A stretch of 24,744 bases of DNA from Planctomycetota bacterium (lineage in GTDB: Bacteria; Planctomycetota; Phycisphaerae; FEN-1346; JAACEH01): the NCBI GenBank assembly GCA_016935955.1, contig JAFGPY010000102.1, forward strand, positions 1 through 24,744, in the 5' to 3' direction. This document shows positions 1 through 8,788 of the stretch, piece by piece. The notes under the pieces were generated by a model. It was not told where the DNA came from, made no database searches, and worked only from the letters and a program-made list of their open reading frames with translations. The number at the start of each line of letters is the position of its first letter. Position 1 is the first letter of the stretch. The position numbers and the translations under genes are program-made.

Positions 1-1
1 C

Positions 2-1156
<1,155 letters not shown>

Positions 1157-1212
1157 CAAGCAAGAGCAAGGAACCGCGTGGCTGTGTGCAGCCACCCTAC
1201 GCGTTCAATGAC

Positions 1213-1256
1213 ACGGGCACGGCCGCACATGCTGCCGTGCCCGTTCGTTTGTTCTG
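1213..1256 (+). terminator. Rho-independent terminator of pgi
   Basis: A perfect 11-bp inverted repeat (ACGGGCACGGC at 1213-1223 with its complement at 1234-1244) surrounds a 10-base loop. A T-rich run (TCGTTTGTTCT) follows on the + strand, 57 bases after the pgi stop. The same stem lies downstream of the convergent oxidoreductase gene. It lacks a T run in that direction, so any bidirectional action would be weaker. Confidence 0.85.
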
Positions 1257-1274
1257 GATGTCCTCGACTCTCAT

Positions 1275-2513
1275 TCATCCAAGGCCGAGTGCCTCGCTGA
1301 TGAATTCGCTGAGGCCGACCGCCTGCTCGCCGCTTGCCTCGGCCAGTCCGGGAACCGGATCGTCGCGAAGCGGCAGTTCCTTGATCGCCTTGGCCTTCTT
1401 GTGGCGGCCGACGAGCATGCCGCCGCGAACCAATCCGCCCTCGGCCACCAGGGCCGCATACGATCCGTCCGGACCGCGAAAGGTTACATAACGCGCTACT
1501 GGGTACGCAGCAATCGGCGAGCCGAACAGCGTGAACATCGTGTTGCCGACCTTGGTTGTGTACGACGACGGCTCGCGGTACGTCTCGGCCTGGCCGAGCA
1601 TGTTGCGAGCCGCCGTTCGGCCCATGGCCGTCGCGTTGAGCCAACTGGCCTGAATGAGCGTGCGACCGGCGGCATGAATCTCGGCGCAACTCCCCGCGGC
1701 GAAGACATCGGGCAGGCTCGTGGCCAGGTGCTCATCAACGACAATCCCGCGGCCGACCTCCAAACCGGTGGGCTTCAGCCACTCGGTGTTGGGCATCGCC
1801 CCGATGGCCACAAGGACCAGTTGGCAGGCGATCATCTCACCGGCACGGGTCACGACACTGCCGACGCGGCCGTCGGCTCCCTCGATCCGGGCCACCTCAG
1901 TCTGCAGACGAACATCGACGCCGATCGACCGAAGCTCGTCCAGAAGCATTCCACCACTGCCTGGGTCGAACTGCGGCACGCCGATGCGGTCTTCGCGGAC
2001 CAACAACGTGGTCTTGATGCCCGCGGCGTGAAGCGCGGCGGCCATGTCCTGCCCCAACAGCCCGCCACCCACGACGACCGAGGAATTGGTCGTCGCAGCG
2101 AAGCCGCGGACCACGTCGGCCTGTGGCTGAAAGTGCATCTGGCAGACGCCTCGCAAGTCGCCGCCCTCGAACGGAACCGGACGCGTGGCCATGCCGAGCG
2201 TCAGTAGAAGCTTGTCGTACGCCAGCTCCTCGCCGGTTGAAAGCGTCACGCGGCGGCGGGCAGGATCGAGTTGCGTGGCTCGCGTCTCCAGGCGAACGTC
2301 GAGCCGAAGATCATCGAACCACTTCTGGTCCCTGGTCTCCAGTTCGAACAGGTCAATGACACCCGAGGCGTACTCGACGAGCCGCGGCCGGGCCAACACG
2401 CGGACCTTCTCGAACGACATCAGCGTGATCGATGCGTCGGCGTCCGCCTGGCGCAGTGTCTCGGCGGCAGCGCTAGCCGCAGCCCCGCAACCGATCACCA
2501 CGTATCGCGTCAT
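1275..2513 (-). CDS. FAD-dependent NAD(P)/pyridine nucleotide-disulfide family oxidoreductase
   Basis: A 412-residue flavoprotein of the Pyr_redox_2 type, related in layout to NADH-rubredoxin reductases and the reductase part of nitrite reductase. The N-terminal FAD Rossmann motif is YVVIGCGAAAS (4-14). The NAD(P) motif is VVVGGGLLGQD (146-156). The second FAD motif is DVFAAGSCAE (269-278), where the usual Asp of the GD pair is Ser (codon AGT). The redox-active CxxC of thioredoxin or lipoamide reductases is absent, so a disulfide reductase role is unlikely. The start at 2513 was chosen because the Rossmann motif begins at once and a purine-rich GGGAGGG lies upstream; the longer frame would overlap the neighbouring gene. 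The upstream ADP-ribosylglycohydrolase gene ends 43 bases away, so the two are probably co-transcribed. The electron acceptor is unknown. Confidence 0.85.
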   Translation of the reverse strand: MTRYVVIGCGAAASAAAETLRQADADASITLMSFEKVRVLARPRLVEYASGVIDLFELETRDQKWFDDLRLDVRLETRATQLDPARRRVTLSTGEELAYDKLLLTLGMATRPVPFEGGDLRGVCQMHFQPQADVVRGFAATTNSSVVVGGGLLGQDMAAALHAAGIKTTLLVREDRIGVPQFDPGSGGMLLDELRSIGVDVRLQTEVARIEGADGRVGSVVTRAGEMIACQLVLVAIGAMPNTEWLKPTGLEVGRGIVVDEHLATSLPDVFAAGSCAEIHAAGRTLIQASWLNATAMGRTAARNMLGQAETYREPSSYTTKVGNTMFTLFGSPIAAYPVARYVTFRGPDGSYAALVAEGGLVRGGMLVGRHKKAKAIKELPLRDDPVPGLAEASGEQAVGLSEFISEALGLG

Positions 2514-2556
2514 GCCGTCCCTTTCCCTCCCCAACGCTGCGTCCCGGCGATGTCGA

Positions 2557-4080
2557 TCAGCCGCACGTGTTGCCGTTCTGCAGAATGACGGGCACGAGCA
2601 CCACGGTGGGCCGCCCGTCGATCGACAGTTCGGCCACGCAACGGACCACGGACTCCCGGACTTCCGTCGCGCAGAGCGTGGCCACCACCGTGACGGGGCC
2701 CCCGAGGATGCCCGGCCAGCTCTGGGCCAGGGCCGTGCGGGCGGGCTCCACGCGCCAGCCATCGGGCATGTGCCAACGCACCAGCACGTTCGCCTGGACC
2801 TTATAGCGGTTGTGGATCGTTAGCCGCACAACCTTCGCCTGCCCGTCGCGGATCGTCGGTCCGCCGTCGGCCTGGACGTCGACGTCGAAGAAATCGAAGC
2901 GGTACCGCGCCGCGCCGACTCGTGCGGCCAAGTCCCGCTTGAAGGCCTCACTCGCCTTCATGGCCTCGACGGGCGACACCTTGCGCAATTTCTCCCCCGG
3001 CAGCGGATTGGTCTTGCCCGTACGGTCGTAGTGGGCCAGCACCTGGCGGCTCATACGCTCGGTGCGGTCGGTCAGGTTGTCCACTGTCTGTGGGACCTGC
3101 ATGCTGAGTTCGCCCAGGTTCAGGCACATGGTCTTGATCTTCTTGCCGATCGGCTTGATCCACTTCTCGGGGATGGCGTCGATGCCGTGCATCAGCCCGA
3201 ACAAGGCGCCGGCCGTGGCGCCGGTGCAGTCCGTATCTTCACCGCAGTTGACGGCCGTCGTGACCACGCGGCCAAAGTCGTCGCCGCCCTCCAGAACGGC
3301 CAGCACAGCCATGGCGACGTTGGACGGAGCATCGTAGCCGAGCCTGCCCTTGTCGAAGCCTTTGGCGCGGTCCTCCTCGCAGGTCCGCTCCGGCATGTTG
3401 AAGAGAGTCGATCCACGATGGTGCTTCAGAATCTCGTCGCGGGCGTCGCGCCAGCCCATGCCCGACTTGTGGGCGTCGACGGCACAGCGCACCGCGGCGG
3501 CGATGTCGCAGTCGGCCGGAATGTACGACAGCCCGATCTCGATCAGCGCGGCGATGTCGTCGCAGACGAACGCGGCGCTTTCCAGGGCGGCGAAGAACAC
3601 CTCACCCCAGGTTCCCTCACCGTCGGCATGATCGACGACGGCGTCCTCGGCGGCATAGCGGACCGCGACCTCGGGCAGCCCCGGGGCGATGCAGGCCCAG
3701 ATTTCGCTACGGATGAATGCGCCGCAACTGTGTCGCCACTCGTTGCCGCACAGGCCCGACCACGGCGGAGGCAGACCGGCCCGCAGGTTGGCCTTGGCGA
3801 TGCCGTACTCGGACCAGTGTGGCGTGATGTAGAGGCACCAGTAGTCGGCCAGCGTGTGGGCATCGATACCCAGGCCGCGCTCCTCCAAGGCGATGAGCCA
3901 CAGCAGTTGCAGATCCAGGTCGTCGTTCGGCAACGGCTCGCCGCCGAGATCCTGCGTGTAGAACGAGACGTCATTCACCTGGCGGATGAACTCGAACGGG
4001 GCGCCCAACGTGCCGCCAATGTTCTTGCCCATCCAACAGCCCAGCACCCTACGCCGATATTCCTCAGGACTCATCTGCAT
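2557..4080 (-). CDS. ADP-ribosylglycohydrolase (DraG/ARH) family protein with C-terminal beta-rich domain
   Basis: A 507-residue protein whose first 350 or so residues match the ADP-ribosylglycohydrolase family, which removes ADP-ribose from protein or small-molecule acceptors using two metal ions. The family start RVLGCWMGKNIGGTLGAPFE is at about 11-30, the first metal site NDDLDLQ at 52-58 and the second NCGEDTDCTGATAG at 278-291. From about residue 400 a region rich in short hydrophobic strands follows (VRLTIHNRY, VLVRWHMPDGW, TVVLVPVIL), resembling an Ig-like or NPCBM-associated fold; this is an inference. There is no signal peptide, so it is probably cytoplasmic. The start at 4080 was chosen over one at 4185 because the family homology begins there, although no clear ribosome site is visible. 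The natural substrate is not evident, and many members of this subfamily are uncharacterised. Confidence 0.82.
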   Translation of the reverse strand: MQMSPEEYRRRVLGCWMGKNIGGTLGAPFEFIRQVNDVSFYTQDLGGEPLPNDDLDLQLLWLIALEERGLGIDAHTLADYWCLYITPHWSEYGIAKANLRAGLPPPWSGLCGNEWRHSCGAFIRSEIWACIAPGLPEVAVRYAAEDAVVDHADGEGTWGEVFFAALESAAFVCDDIAALIEIGLSYIPADCDIAAAVRCAVDAHKSGMGWRDARDEILKHHRGSTLFNMPERTCEEDRAKGFDKGRLGYDAPSNVAMAVLAVLEGGDDFGRVVTTAVNCGEDTDCTGATAGALFGLMHGIDAIPEKWIKPIGKKIKTMCLNLGELSMQVPQTVDNLTDRTERMSRQVLAHYDRTGKTNPLPGEKLRKVSPVEAMKASEAFKRDLAARVGAARYRFDFFDVDVQADGGPTIRDGQAKVVRLTIHNRYKVQANVLVRWHMPDGWRVEPARTALAQSWPGILGGPVTVVATLCATEVRESVVRCVAELSIDGRPTVVLVPVILQNGNTCG

Positions 4081-4157
4081 TGTCGCAACCCCATTGGCCG
4101 ACGGCCAGCCATCCCAGAATACTTGCAGGCCCACGACCGCCGTGGACCTATCCGACG

Positions 4158-4185
4158 ATTCTACCGAGGTTCGGGTGCCCGACAA
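4158..4185 (-). promoter_or_regulatory. Candidate sigma-70-type promoter for the ADP-ribosylglycohydrolase/oxidoreductase pair
   Basis: On the - strand TTGTCG (4180-4185) and TAGAAT (4158-4163) are separated by 16 bases, roughly 75 bases ahead of the predicted start at 4080. The rest of the 150-base gap between this pair and the cytochrome genes shows no convincing terminator. Found by eye only. Confidence 0.35.
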
Positions 4186-4230
4186 CCCCTTTCCGCGAGG
4201 GATAACAGAAGGATTGGCCCGCCGCCATAT

Positions 4231-4632
4231 CTACGGCGACTGGTGGAGGGTCCGCAGGTAGACGACCAAGAAGCCGAGTTCCTCCGGGGTGACCGTGTCG
4301 CCGAATCCGGGCATCAGGGGACTGAGCCCGACGCCGGCGCCGCCGTCACGGACCGTGACCGCCAGTCGGTCGTCGCTCAGGGCGGCCATGTGTTCGGCGT
4401 CGGAAAGATCGCGGGGACGAACGGCCAGGGCGGCTACATTGTAACCGTCGCCCTGCCCGCGGTCGCCATGGCAGGCGGCACAGTAGCGGACGAACAACTC
4501 GCCGCCGCGGGTCTGCGGCCAATTGACACGGTAGGCCGTCTCGGTGGTCCCGGGCGTGTTGGGCGTTTCGCCGCAACCGGCTAGGACCGCCACTGCAGCC
4601 AGAAGGCAAAGAAGCGGAAGTCGTCCGATCAT
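4231..4632 (-). CDS. Mono-haem cytochrome c lipoprotein
   Basis: A 133-residue exported class I cytochrome c. A lipoprotein signal peptide ends in LAGC with Cys20 as the predicted lipidated residue. The haem-binding motif CAACH is at 51-55 and the likely sixth ligand is Met107 in SPLMPGF. The protein would sit on the outer face of the cytoplasmic membrane, or in the periplasmic side of a planctomycete cell. Its ATG overlaps the TGA of the multihaem cytochrome gene by four bases (ATGA, 4629-4632), indicating translational coupling. That makes it the probable electron acceptor or exit subunit of the bc-type complex encoded upstream. A longer frame starting at 4884 is only read-through inside the neighbouring gene and was not used. 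Confidence 0.9.
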   Translation of the reverse strand: MIGRLPLLCLLAAVAVLAGCGETPNTPGTTETAYRVNWPQTRGGELFVRYCAACHGDRGQGDGYNVAALAVRPRDLSDAEHMAALSDDRLAVTVRDGGAGVGLSPLMPGFGDTVTPEELGFLVVYLRTLHQSP

Positions 4633-6794
4633 TGTGGCCCCCCTTCGCCTGCCGCGCCGCCCGAGCTGCTGGAAGAGGTCGCCTGCCGAAGGATGAAGGC
4701 CGTCAGGGCGCGGGCCTCTTCGTGGCCGAGCACCTGCACGGGCATGCGCGAATCGCGAGCAAGTTGGCGCCCGTCGCGGAGCCACGTGTAGACCCACTCG
4801 GCGGCAAGTCGCTGCGGCGAGCCGCCGAGAGTCGGTCCCGTCAGTCCGCCAGGACTCGTCGTCGTACGGTGACAGGCGATGCACGCTACGGCGGCCCTCT
4901 CGTCACCAACGGCCAGACCGCGAAAGAGCGATTCGCCGACCTTCGCCTCATCGTCGCTCAACCCAACAACGTTCCCGGCATTGTCACGCGCAGTGCGGTT
5001 CCCGGTCGCTTCGGACAAGAACGCGGTCACGGTGTCGATCTCCGACTCCGTTAATCCGAGCAACGGCATGCGGGCCTGTTCGGCCACATCGATTGGCCAC
5101 GGCGCGGCCAGGTACTGTCGCAGCCACGGGACCATGAATTTGCTGCCCGCCCCGTCCAGTGCCGGGGCGACACGTTCTCCCGCACCGGCCAGCACGTCAT
5201 GGCACGAGGTGCAATGACGTACACGGTCCACCTCGGCGAATGGCCCGTCGATGGATTGCCCGGCAACGGCCGGGGCCTCGACGATGAACTTCTCGGGAAT
5301 CGGGACCAGGCTGCGACTCAACAGGTAGGCGGCCAGGCTCCGCCGCTCGTGCTGCGAAAGGCGATACTCGGGCATTCTGAGACGACCGTCGTCGCCATTG
5401 TCCACCTGCGGCGAACCTTCGAGCTTCCATTGCAGGTAACGTTCAAGATGACGCTCGTCAACCGGCACGTCCGCAGCGTACCATTGGACTTGCCAGTAGC
5501 GACGATCGGCCACGTCCGCCAGCACCGGGCCGATGCGGTTCTCCTGCGGCCCCTGCCCGCCGTGGCAGGCGGCGCAGCCGAGGCGATTCATGGCCGCAGT
5601 CGCAAGCTCTCTCTCGGCAGCAGTAGGCGAGGCGGCGGCTTCCTCGCGAGCAGGCCGGTTGCGGGACGAGCCAAGGCCGACTACGAACGCGGCAATGCCG
5701 AGCCGGTCGGACTCCGGGTACTCGAACTGCGGCATCATCGTGCCCGGCATGACCGTCTGAGGATCTGCGAGCAGCGCCGCCACATAAGGCAGCGTCATCT
5801 TGTTGCCGCTGCGGTCCAGATCGGGACCGATCATCCGCCACCCCGGAACTGGGTGGAAGCCTCGCCGCTTCAGCCGCGGCCAATCGTGACATGTCGTGCA
5901 ACCAGAGGCACCTTCGGCCAGTTCGCGGCCGCGACGCTCTGATCGCGACCAGTCCATTCTGGCGGCCGCCTTCAGGTAGCCGGCGACGGCGTCCACTCGC
6001 TGCGAGCGCTCGGCCAGCAGGACCCGGGCGATTGCCGCCGCCTCGCGGGCATCCAGGCGCGGTCGTGGCATGCGGGTCCGCGGGCGGAAGGCCTCAGGCT
6101 GCATGAGCCACGAGACGAGCCAGTCTTCGGACGTCTTGGATCCCAGGCCGGTCAATGGCGGGCCGGTCCGCGTAGCGGCGATGGCCTCGCCGAAATCGTG
6201 GCACCCCGAGCAGCCACGGTCCTCGGCCAGATAGCGACCGCGATTCCAGGCCGGGGCCCCATCGATCTCGCTCGCCCGGTGGCATTTGCCGCAGGCCGCC
6301 TGGGCGAACTCGTCTTTGCGGCGCGGCATTTCGCCGACGCCCTCCTCGCCATGAGCGGCCGTGGCTTCGGTCGCGCGGCCATTGCCGCCGTGGCAGACGA
6401 CGCAACCGTACTGCTCAAACGGGTGCCAGTGGGCTTCGAGGTAAGGCTCAGGATGGCGTTTCCACGGGAATTCGGTGCGGGCTACAAGGGGCTCGGTGCT
6501 CGCCTCGTGGCAACTGACGCAACGGGAGACCTGCCCGAGTTCGGGCACATAGATCTGCCGCAGTTCGATGCCTTCAGCCACAATGCGATCGGCGGCCGCG
6601 ATCATGTCAGCGCGGAGTTTCTCGTCGGACACCCGCTCCAGGCGAGCCGGCAGGTCGGCCTTCGTGCGACGGATGAACTCGGCCTGGTACCAGCGCCACG
6701 TGCGCGTCTGTTCCTGACGCAGGGCCGCAACCACCAGAGCGACAACGCCGAGGCAGAGCAGAATGACCAGGATGTAGAGGCGGTTTTCGCGCAT
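4629..6794 (-). CDS. Membrane-anchored eight-haem cytochrome c of the bc complex
   Basis: A 721-residue protein with an N-terminal membrane helix (about 6-25) and eight CxxCH haem sites beginning at Cys92, 131, 168, 195, 299, 407, 528 and 638. The first three are closely spaced in a block with HPEPYL and CVVCHGG. The last five are spaced like separate class I cytochrome c domains, each followed by a methionine-proline element (RMP near 242, MMP near 354, RMP near 474, 576 and 683) that could give the distal ligand. The protein therefore looks like a short multihaem head fused to five mono-haem modules. It lies six bases after the cytochrome b stop and overlaps the lipoprotein cytochrome gene. 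It is expected to take electrons from the Rieske centre, replacing cytochrome c1 or f. The C-terminus is a Ser/Gly-rich tail. Confidence 0.9.
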   Translation of the reverse strand: MRENRLYILVILLCLGVVALVVAALRQEQTRTWRWYQAEFIRRTKADLPARLERVSDEKLRADMIAAADRIVAEGIELRQIYVPELGQVSRCVSCHEASTEPLVARTEFPWKRHPEPYLEAHWHPFEQYGCVVCHGGNGRATEATAAHGEEGVGEMPRRKDEFAQAACGKCHRASEIDGAPAWNRGRYLAEDRGCSGCHDFGEAIAATRTGPPLTGLGSKTSEDWLVSWLMQPEAFRPRTRMPRPRLDAREAAAIARVLLAERSQRVDAVAGYLKAAARMDWSRSERRGRELAEGASGCTTCHDWPRLKRRGFHPVPGWRMIGPDLDRSGNKMTLPYVAALLADPQTVMPGTMMPQFEYPESDRLGIAAFVVGLGSSRNRPAREEAAASPTAAERELATAAMNRLGCAACHGGQGPQENRIGPVLADVADRRYWQVQWYAADVPVDERHLERYLQWKLEGSPQVDNGDDGRLRMPEYRLSQHERRSLAAYLLSRSLVPIPEKFIVEAPAVAGQSIDGPFAEVDRVRHCTSCHDVLAGAGERVAPALDGAGSKFMVPWLRQYLAAPWPIDVAEQARMPLLGLTESEIDTVTAFLSEATGNRTARDNAGNVVGLSDDEAKVGESLFRGLAVGDERAAVACIACHRTTTSPGGLTGPTLGGSPQRLAAEWVYTWLRDGRQLARDSRMPVQVLGHEEARALTAFILRQATSSSSSGGAAGEGGPQ

Positions 6795-6800
6795 CGGCGG

Positions 6801-8042
6801 TCACCAGGGCCAGACGAGGACCCAGTTGGGCCCGCGCAGAAAGTAGCCGACGAGGGTCAAAGTGAGGATCGCCAGCGAGATCAGGATGAAGACCGTGCAG
6901 GCCAGGCGGCGAGTGCGGGCGAAATAGATCCCGACACCGCACCTCCGCTGACGAACGTAGGGCAACGCCAGCAGCACCACCATGCAAACGGTCGGCAGCA
7001 CCACGCCGCCCCAGAATTCGGCGCCGAGGGTCGGACCGTCGGGGTTCCAAGGCGGCCAGTGCACCCGAGCCAAAGCGCCGTAATCGTAACTGACGATTTC
7101 CTGGAGCCAGAGGAAGTACCATGCGGCCTTGGCCGGCTCGGGCGCGTGGGCCGGATCGGCGGGCTCGCCGAGCGGCGCGTCCCATGCCAGGGCCATGGCC
7201 GCCACAACGACCACGCAGCCCAGGGCCACGGCCAGTTCACGGAGCACCAGGTGCGGCCAAGCGGCTACGGTTGCGGGCGGCTTTTGCGGCGGCGCATCTT
7301 CGTTCTCCATCGCATGGGCCAGGCCGCCGTTCTGCCGCACGCGCCACAGGTGAATGCAAGTCAGCACGCTGATCGCCGCGGGCATCACGAGTACATGCAA
7401 TCCGTAGAAGCGGACGAGGGTGGTTTGCGAGATTTCGTGGCCGCCGAGCACCATGCGCCGCAGTTCGTCGCCGATGCCCGGAATGCTGGCCATCATGCTG
7501 CCGCCGACCTCGATCGCCCAATAGGAGAGCTGGTCCCAGGGCAACAGGTAGCCGGTGAAACTTTCGACCAGCGTGACGCCGAGCAGCAGGACGCCGATGA
7601 CCCAGTTGAACTGTCGCGGCGGCTTGAACGCCCCGGTCAGGAAAACCCGGGCCATGTGCAGAAACGCGGCGACCACCAGCAGGTGAGCGGACCAGCGGTG
7701 CACGTTGCGAATGAATTGCCCGAAGGCGGCCGCGTGGCGCAGCTCCAGCATCGAAGCGTATGCCCCGGTGGCTGCGTCGGTGCTCGGCACGTAGTAGAAC
7801 ATGAGCAGGATGCCGGTGACCACAAGCAGAAGGAACAACGTGATGCAGATGATGCCGAGACCGAAGGTGGCCGACGGCCGCAGGCTGTCGCGGCGAACGC
7901 GTCGCGGGTGGAGCAGCAGGAAGAAGTTGCGGTAACGGATGCATCGCAGTGTGCCGCCGGGCATGGGCGCAGTCTCGCCGAAGATGCTGCGAACCACACG
8001 ATTATCGGCCAGCAGTTTGCCGCACCGATGCCGGAAGCCCAT
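6801..8042 (-). CDS. Cytochrome b of a bc/b6f-type complex, fused N- and C-terminal halves
   Basis: A 413-residue integral membrane protein that would oxidise quinol and carry two b haems. Helix B supplies His115 and His129 (VHRW and FLHMARV), and helix D supplies His216 and His231. The latter spacing (14 residues between) is the cytochrome b6 pattern rather than the mitochondrial one. [10 protein letters not shown] (167-176) is the conserved loop. The C-terminal half, equivalent to subunit IV, has [12 protein letters not shown] (304-315) where mitochondrial-type proteins have PEWY; this variant is familiar from menaquinol-using bc complexes. By alignment, Gly61 occupies the place of the b6 cysteine that binds the extra haem c, so that haem is not predicted to be covalently held. 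The gene follows the Rieske gene after a 158-base gap with a possible internal promoter. About 60 polar N-terminal residues precede helix A. Confidence 0.93.
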   Translation of the reverse strand: MGFRHRCGKLLADNRVVRSIFGETAPMPGGTLRCIRYRNFFLLLHPRRVRRDSLRPSATFGLGIICITLFLLLVVTGILLMFYYVPSTDAATGAYASMLELRHAAAFGQFIRNVHRWSAHLLVVAAFLHMARVFLTGAFKPPRQFNWVIGVLLLGVTLVESFTGYLLPWDQLSYWAIEVGGSMMASIPGIGDELRRMVLGGHEISQTTLVRFYGLHVLVMPAAISVLTCIHLWRVRQNGGLAHAMENEDAPPQKPPATVAAWPHLVLRELAVALGCVVVVAAMALAWDAPLGEPADPAHAPEPAKAAWYFLWLQEIVSYDYGALARVHWPPWNPDGPTLGAEFWGGVVLPTVCMVVLLALPYVRQRRCGVGIYFARTRRLACTVFILISLAILTLTLVGYFLRGPNWVLVWPW

Positions 8043-8119
8043 GAGTGTTTCCCCGTCTGTCAGCCCACTGCCAGGTCCGCCGGGACCGCCGGCCGTTTGT
8101 GGGCGATTGCCGATGCCAC

Positions 8120-8149
8120 CTTATAAATCGGCGACCGTGCCCGCGCCAA
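8120..8149 (-). promoter_or_regulatory. Candidate promoter ahead of the cytochrome b/cytochrome c genes
   Basis: On the - strand TTGGCG (8144-8149) and TATAAG (8120-8125) are 18 bases apart, inside the 158-base gap between the Rieske and cytochrome b genes. That gap is unusually long for this cluster. The -10 box matches consensus well and the -35 box moderately. It could allow the cytochrome genes to be expressed separately from nuo. Identified by eye. Confidence 0.4.
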
Positions 8150-8200
8150 GGGTTAGTTTCGTCTCCGTGCGATAAGGCGTGAAGGTTGCAGCCGAACGGC

Positions 8201-8758
8201 CTAGCCGAGATCGAGCCATTCGGCGCCGTCGGCCGCCAGCACCTGCTTACGGTGGGCGATGACCCGTCCGTCCGCATCTCGCGACAGGCGGAAGAACGGC
8301 AGCGGCTTGCTGGCCGGACCGGTGGGATTCGTTCCGTCGGGCATGAAGTCGCTGCCGTGGCACGGGCAGCGGTACCGCTGCATGGCCTCGTCCCACTTGA
8401 CGAGGCACCCCAGGTGCGTACAAACGGCCGACATGCATCGGACTCGCGCGCCGGCCCGCTCGACGAATGCCTTGGCCTCGGCCACGAAGATGCGGCCCTC
8501 GGACAGATCCTCGGGCTTGCCGAGCACGAAATCCGCCGGAGAATCCAGCGAAGCGTCGGGCTTCAAGAAGCGGTAGGCGACGTAGCCGCCCGCGGCCGCC
8601 ACGGCAAGCCCTGCGCCCGCCGTGCAAGCCTGGAGAAACCGCCGCCGCGTGATGGGCTCGCCGGAGGACGGCTGTGTGTTCGCGCCACAGGGTTCAGGAC
8701 AAGACGCCGGTGGATTGTCGGCATGCTCATGGTCTTGGTCGGGGCAATTCAAAGGCAT
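8201..8758 (-). CDS. Rieske [2Fe-2S] protein with Tat-type signal anchor
   Basis: A 185-residue Rieske iron-sulfur subunit of the bc complex, moving electrons from quinol to the cytochrome c subunit. The cluster ligands are in CTHLGC (Cys113, His115) and CPCHGS (Cys131, His134), with Cys118 and Cys133 forming the usual disulfide. ITRRRFLQA (36-44) followed by a hydrophobic helix (about 45-64) is a twin-arginine signal that normally stays as a membrane anchor. About 35 residues before the twin arginines are unusual, being acidic and carrying Cys5, Cys20 and Cys24. The ATG at 8758 was preferred over an upstream in-frame GTG because AGGAG sits seven bases before it. The gene begins 30 bases after the nuoN-like stop, so it is probably in the nuo transcript. 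Confidence 0.95.
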   Translation of the reverse strand: MPLNCPDQDHEHADNPPASCPEPCGANTQPSSGEPITRRRFLQACTAGAGLAVAAAGGYVAYRFLKPDASLDSPADFVLGKPEDLSEGRIFVAEAKAFVERAGARVRCMSAVCTHLGCLVKWDEAMQRYRCPCHGSDFMPDGTNPTGPASKPLPFFRLSRDADGRVIAHRKQVLAADGAEWLDLG

Positions 8759-8765
8759 CTCATGA

Positions 8766-8770
8766 CTCCT
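8766..8770 (-). promoter_or_regulatory. Ribosome binding site of the Rieske gene
   Basis: AGGAG lies seven bases ahead of the ATG at 8758. It overlaps the in-frame GTG at 8773 that would otherwise give a protein five residues longer, so it decides the start. Confidence 0.75.
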
Positions 8771-8788
8771 CACTGTGCGGCGTCGGTG

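Noticed and set aside
2510..2776. Overlapping 88-codon frame between the oxidoreductase and the glycohydrolase
   Set aside because: It lies within the 3' end of the glycohydrolase gene and has no motif.
3031..4584. A 517-codon open frame on the + strand
   Set aside because: It lies antisense to the ADP-ribosylglycohydrolase and cytochrome c genes. It has no motif, no ribosome site of note and a typical shadow composition.
6198..8126. A 642-codon open frame on the + strand opposite the cytochrome genes
   Set aside because: It is antisense to cytochrome b and the eight-haem cytochrome, both with clear motifs. Its product has no recognisable motif and a composition dominated by Gly, Arg, His and Gln. 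It reflects codon bias in GC-rich DNA.
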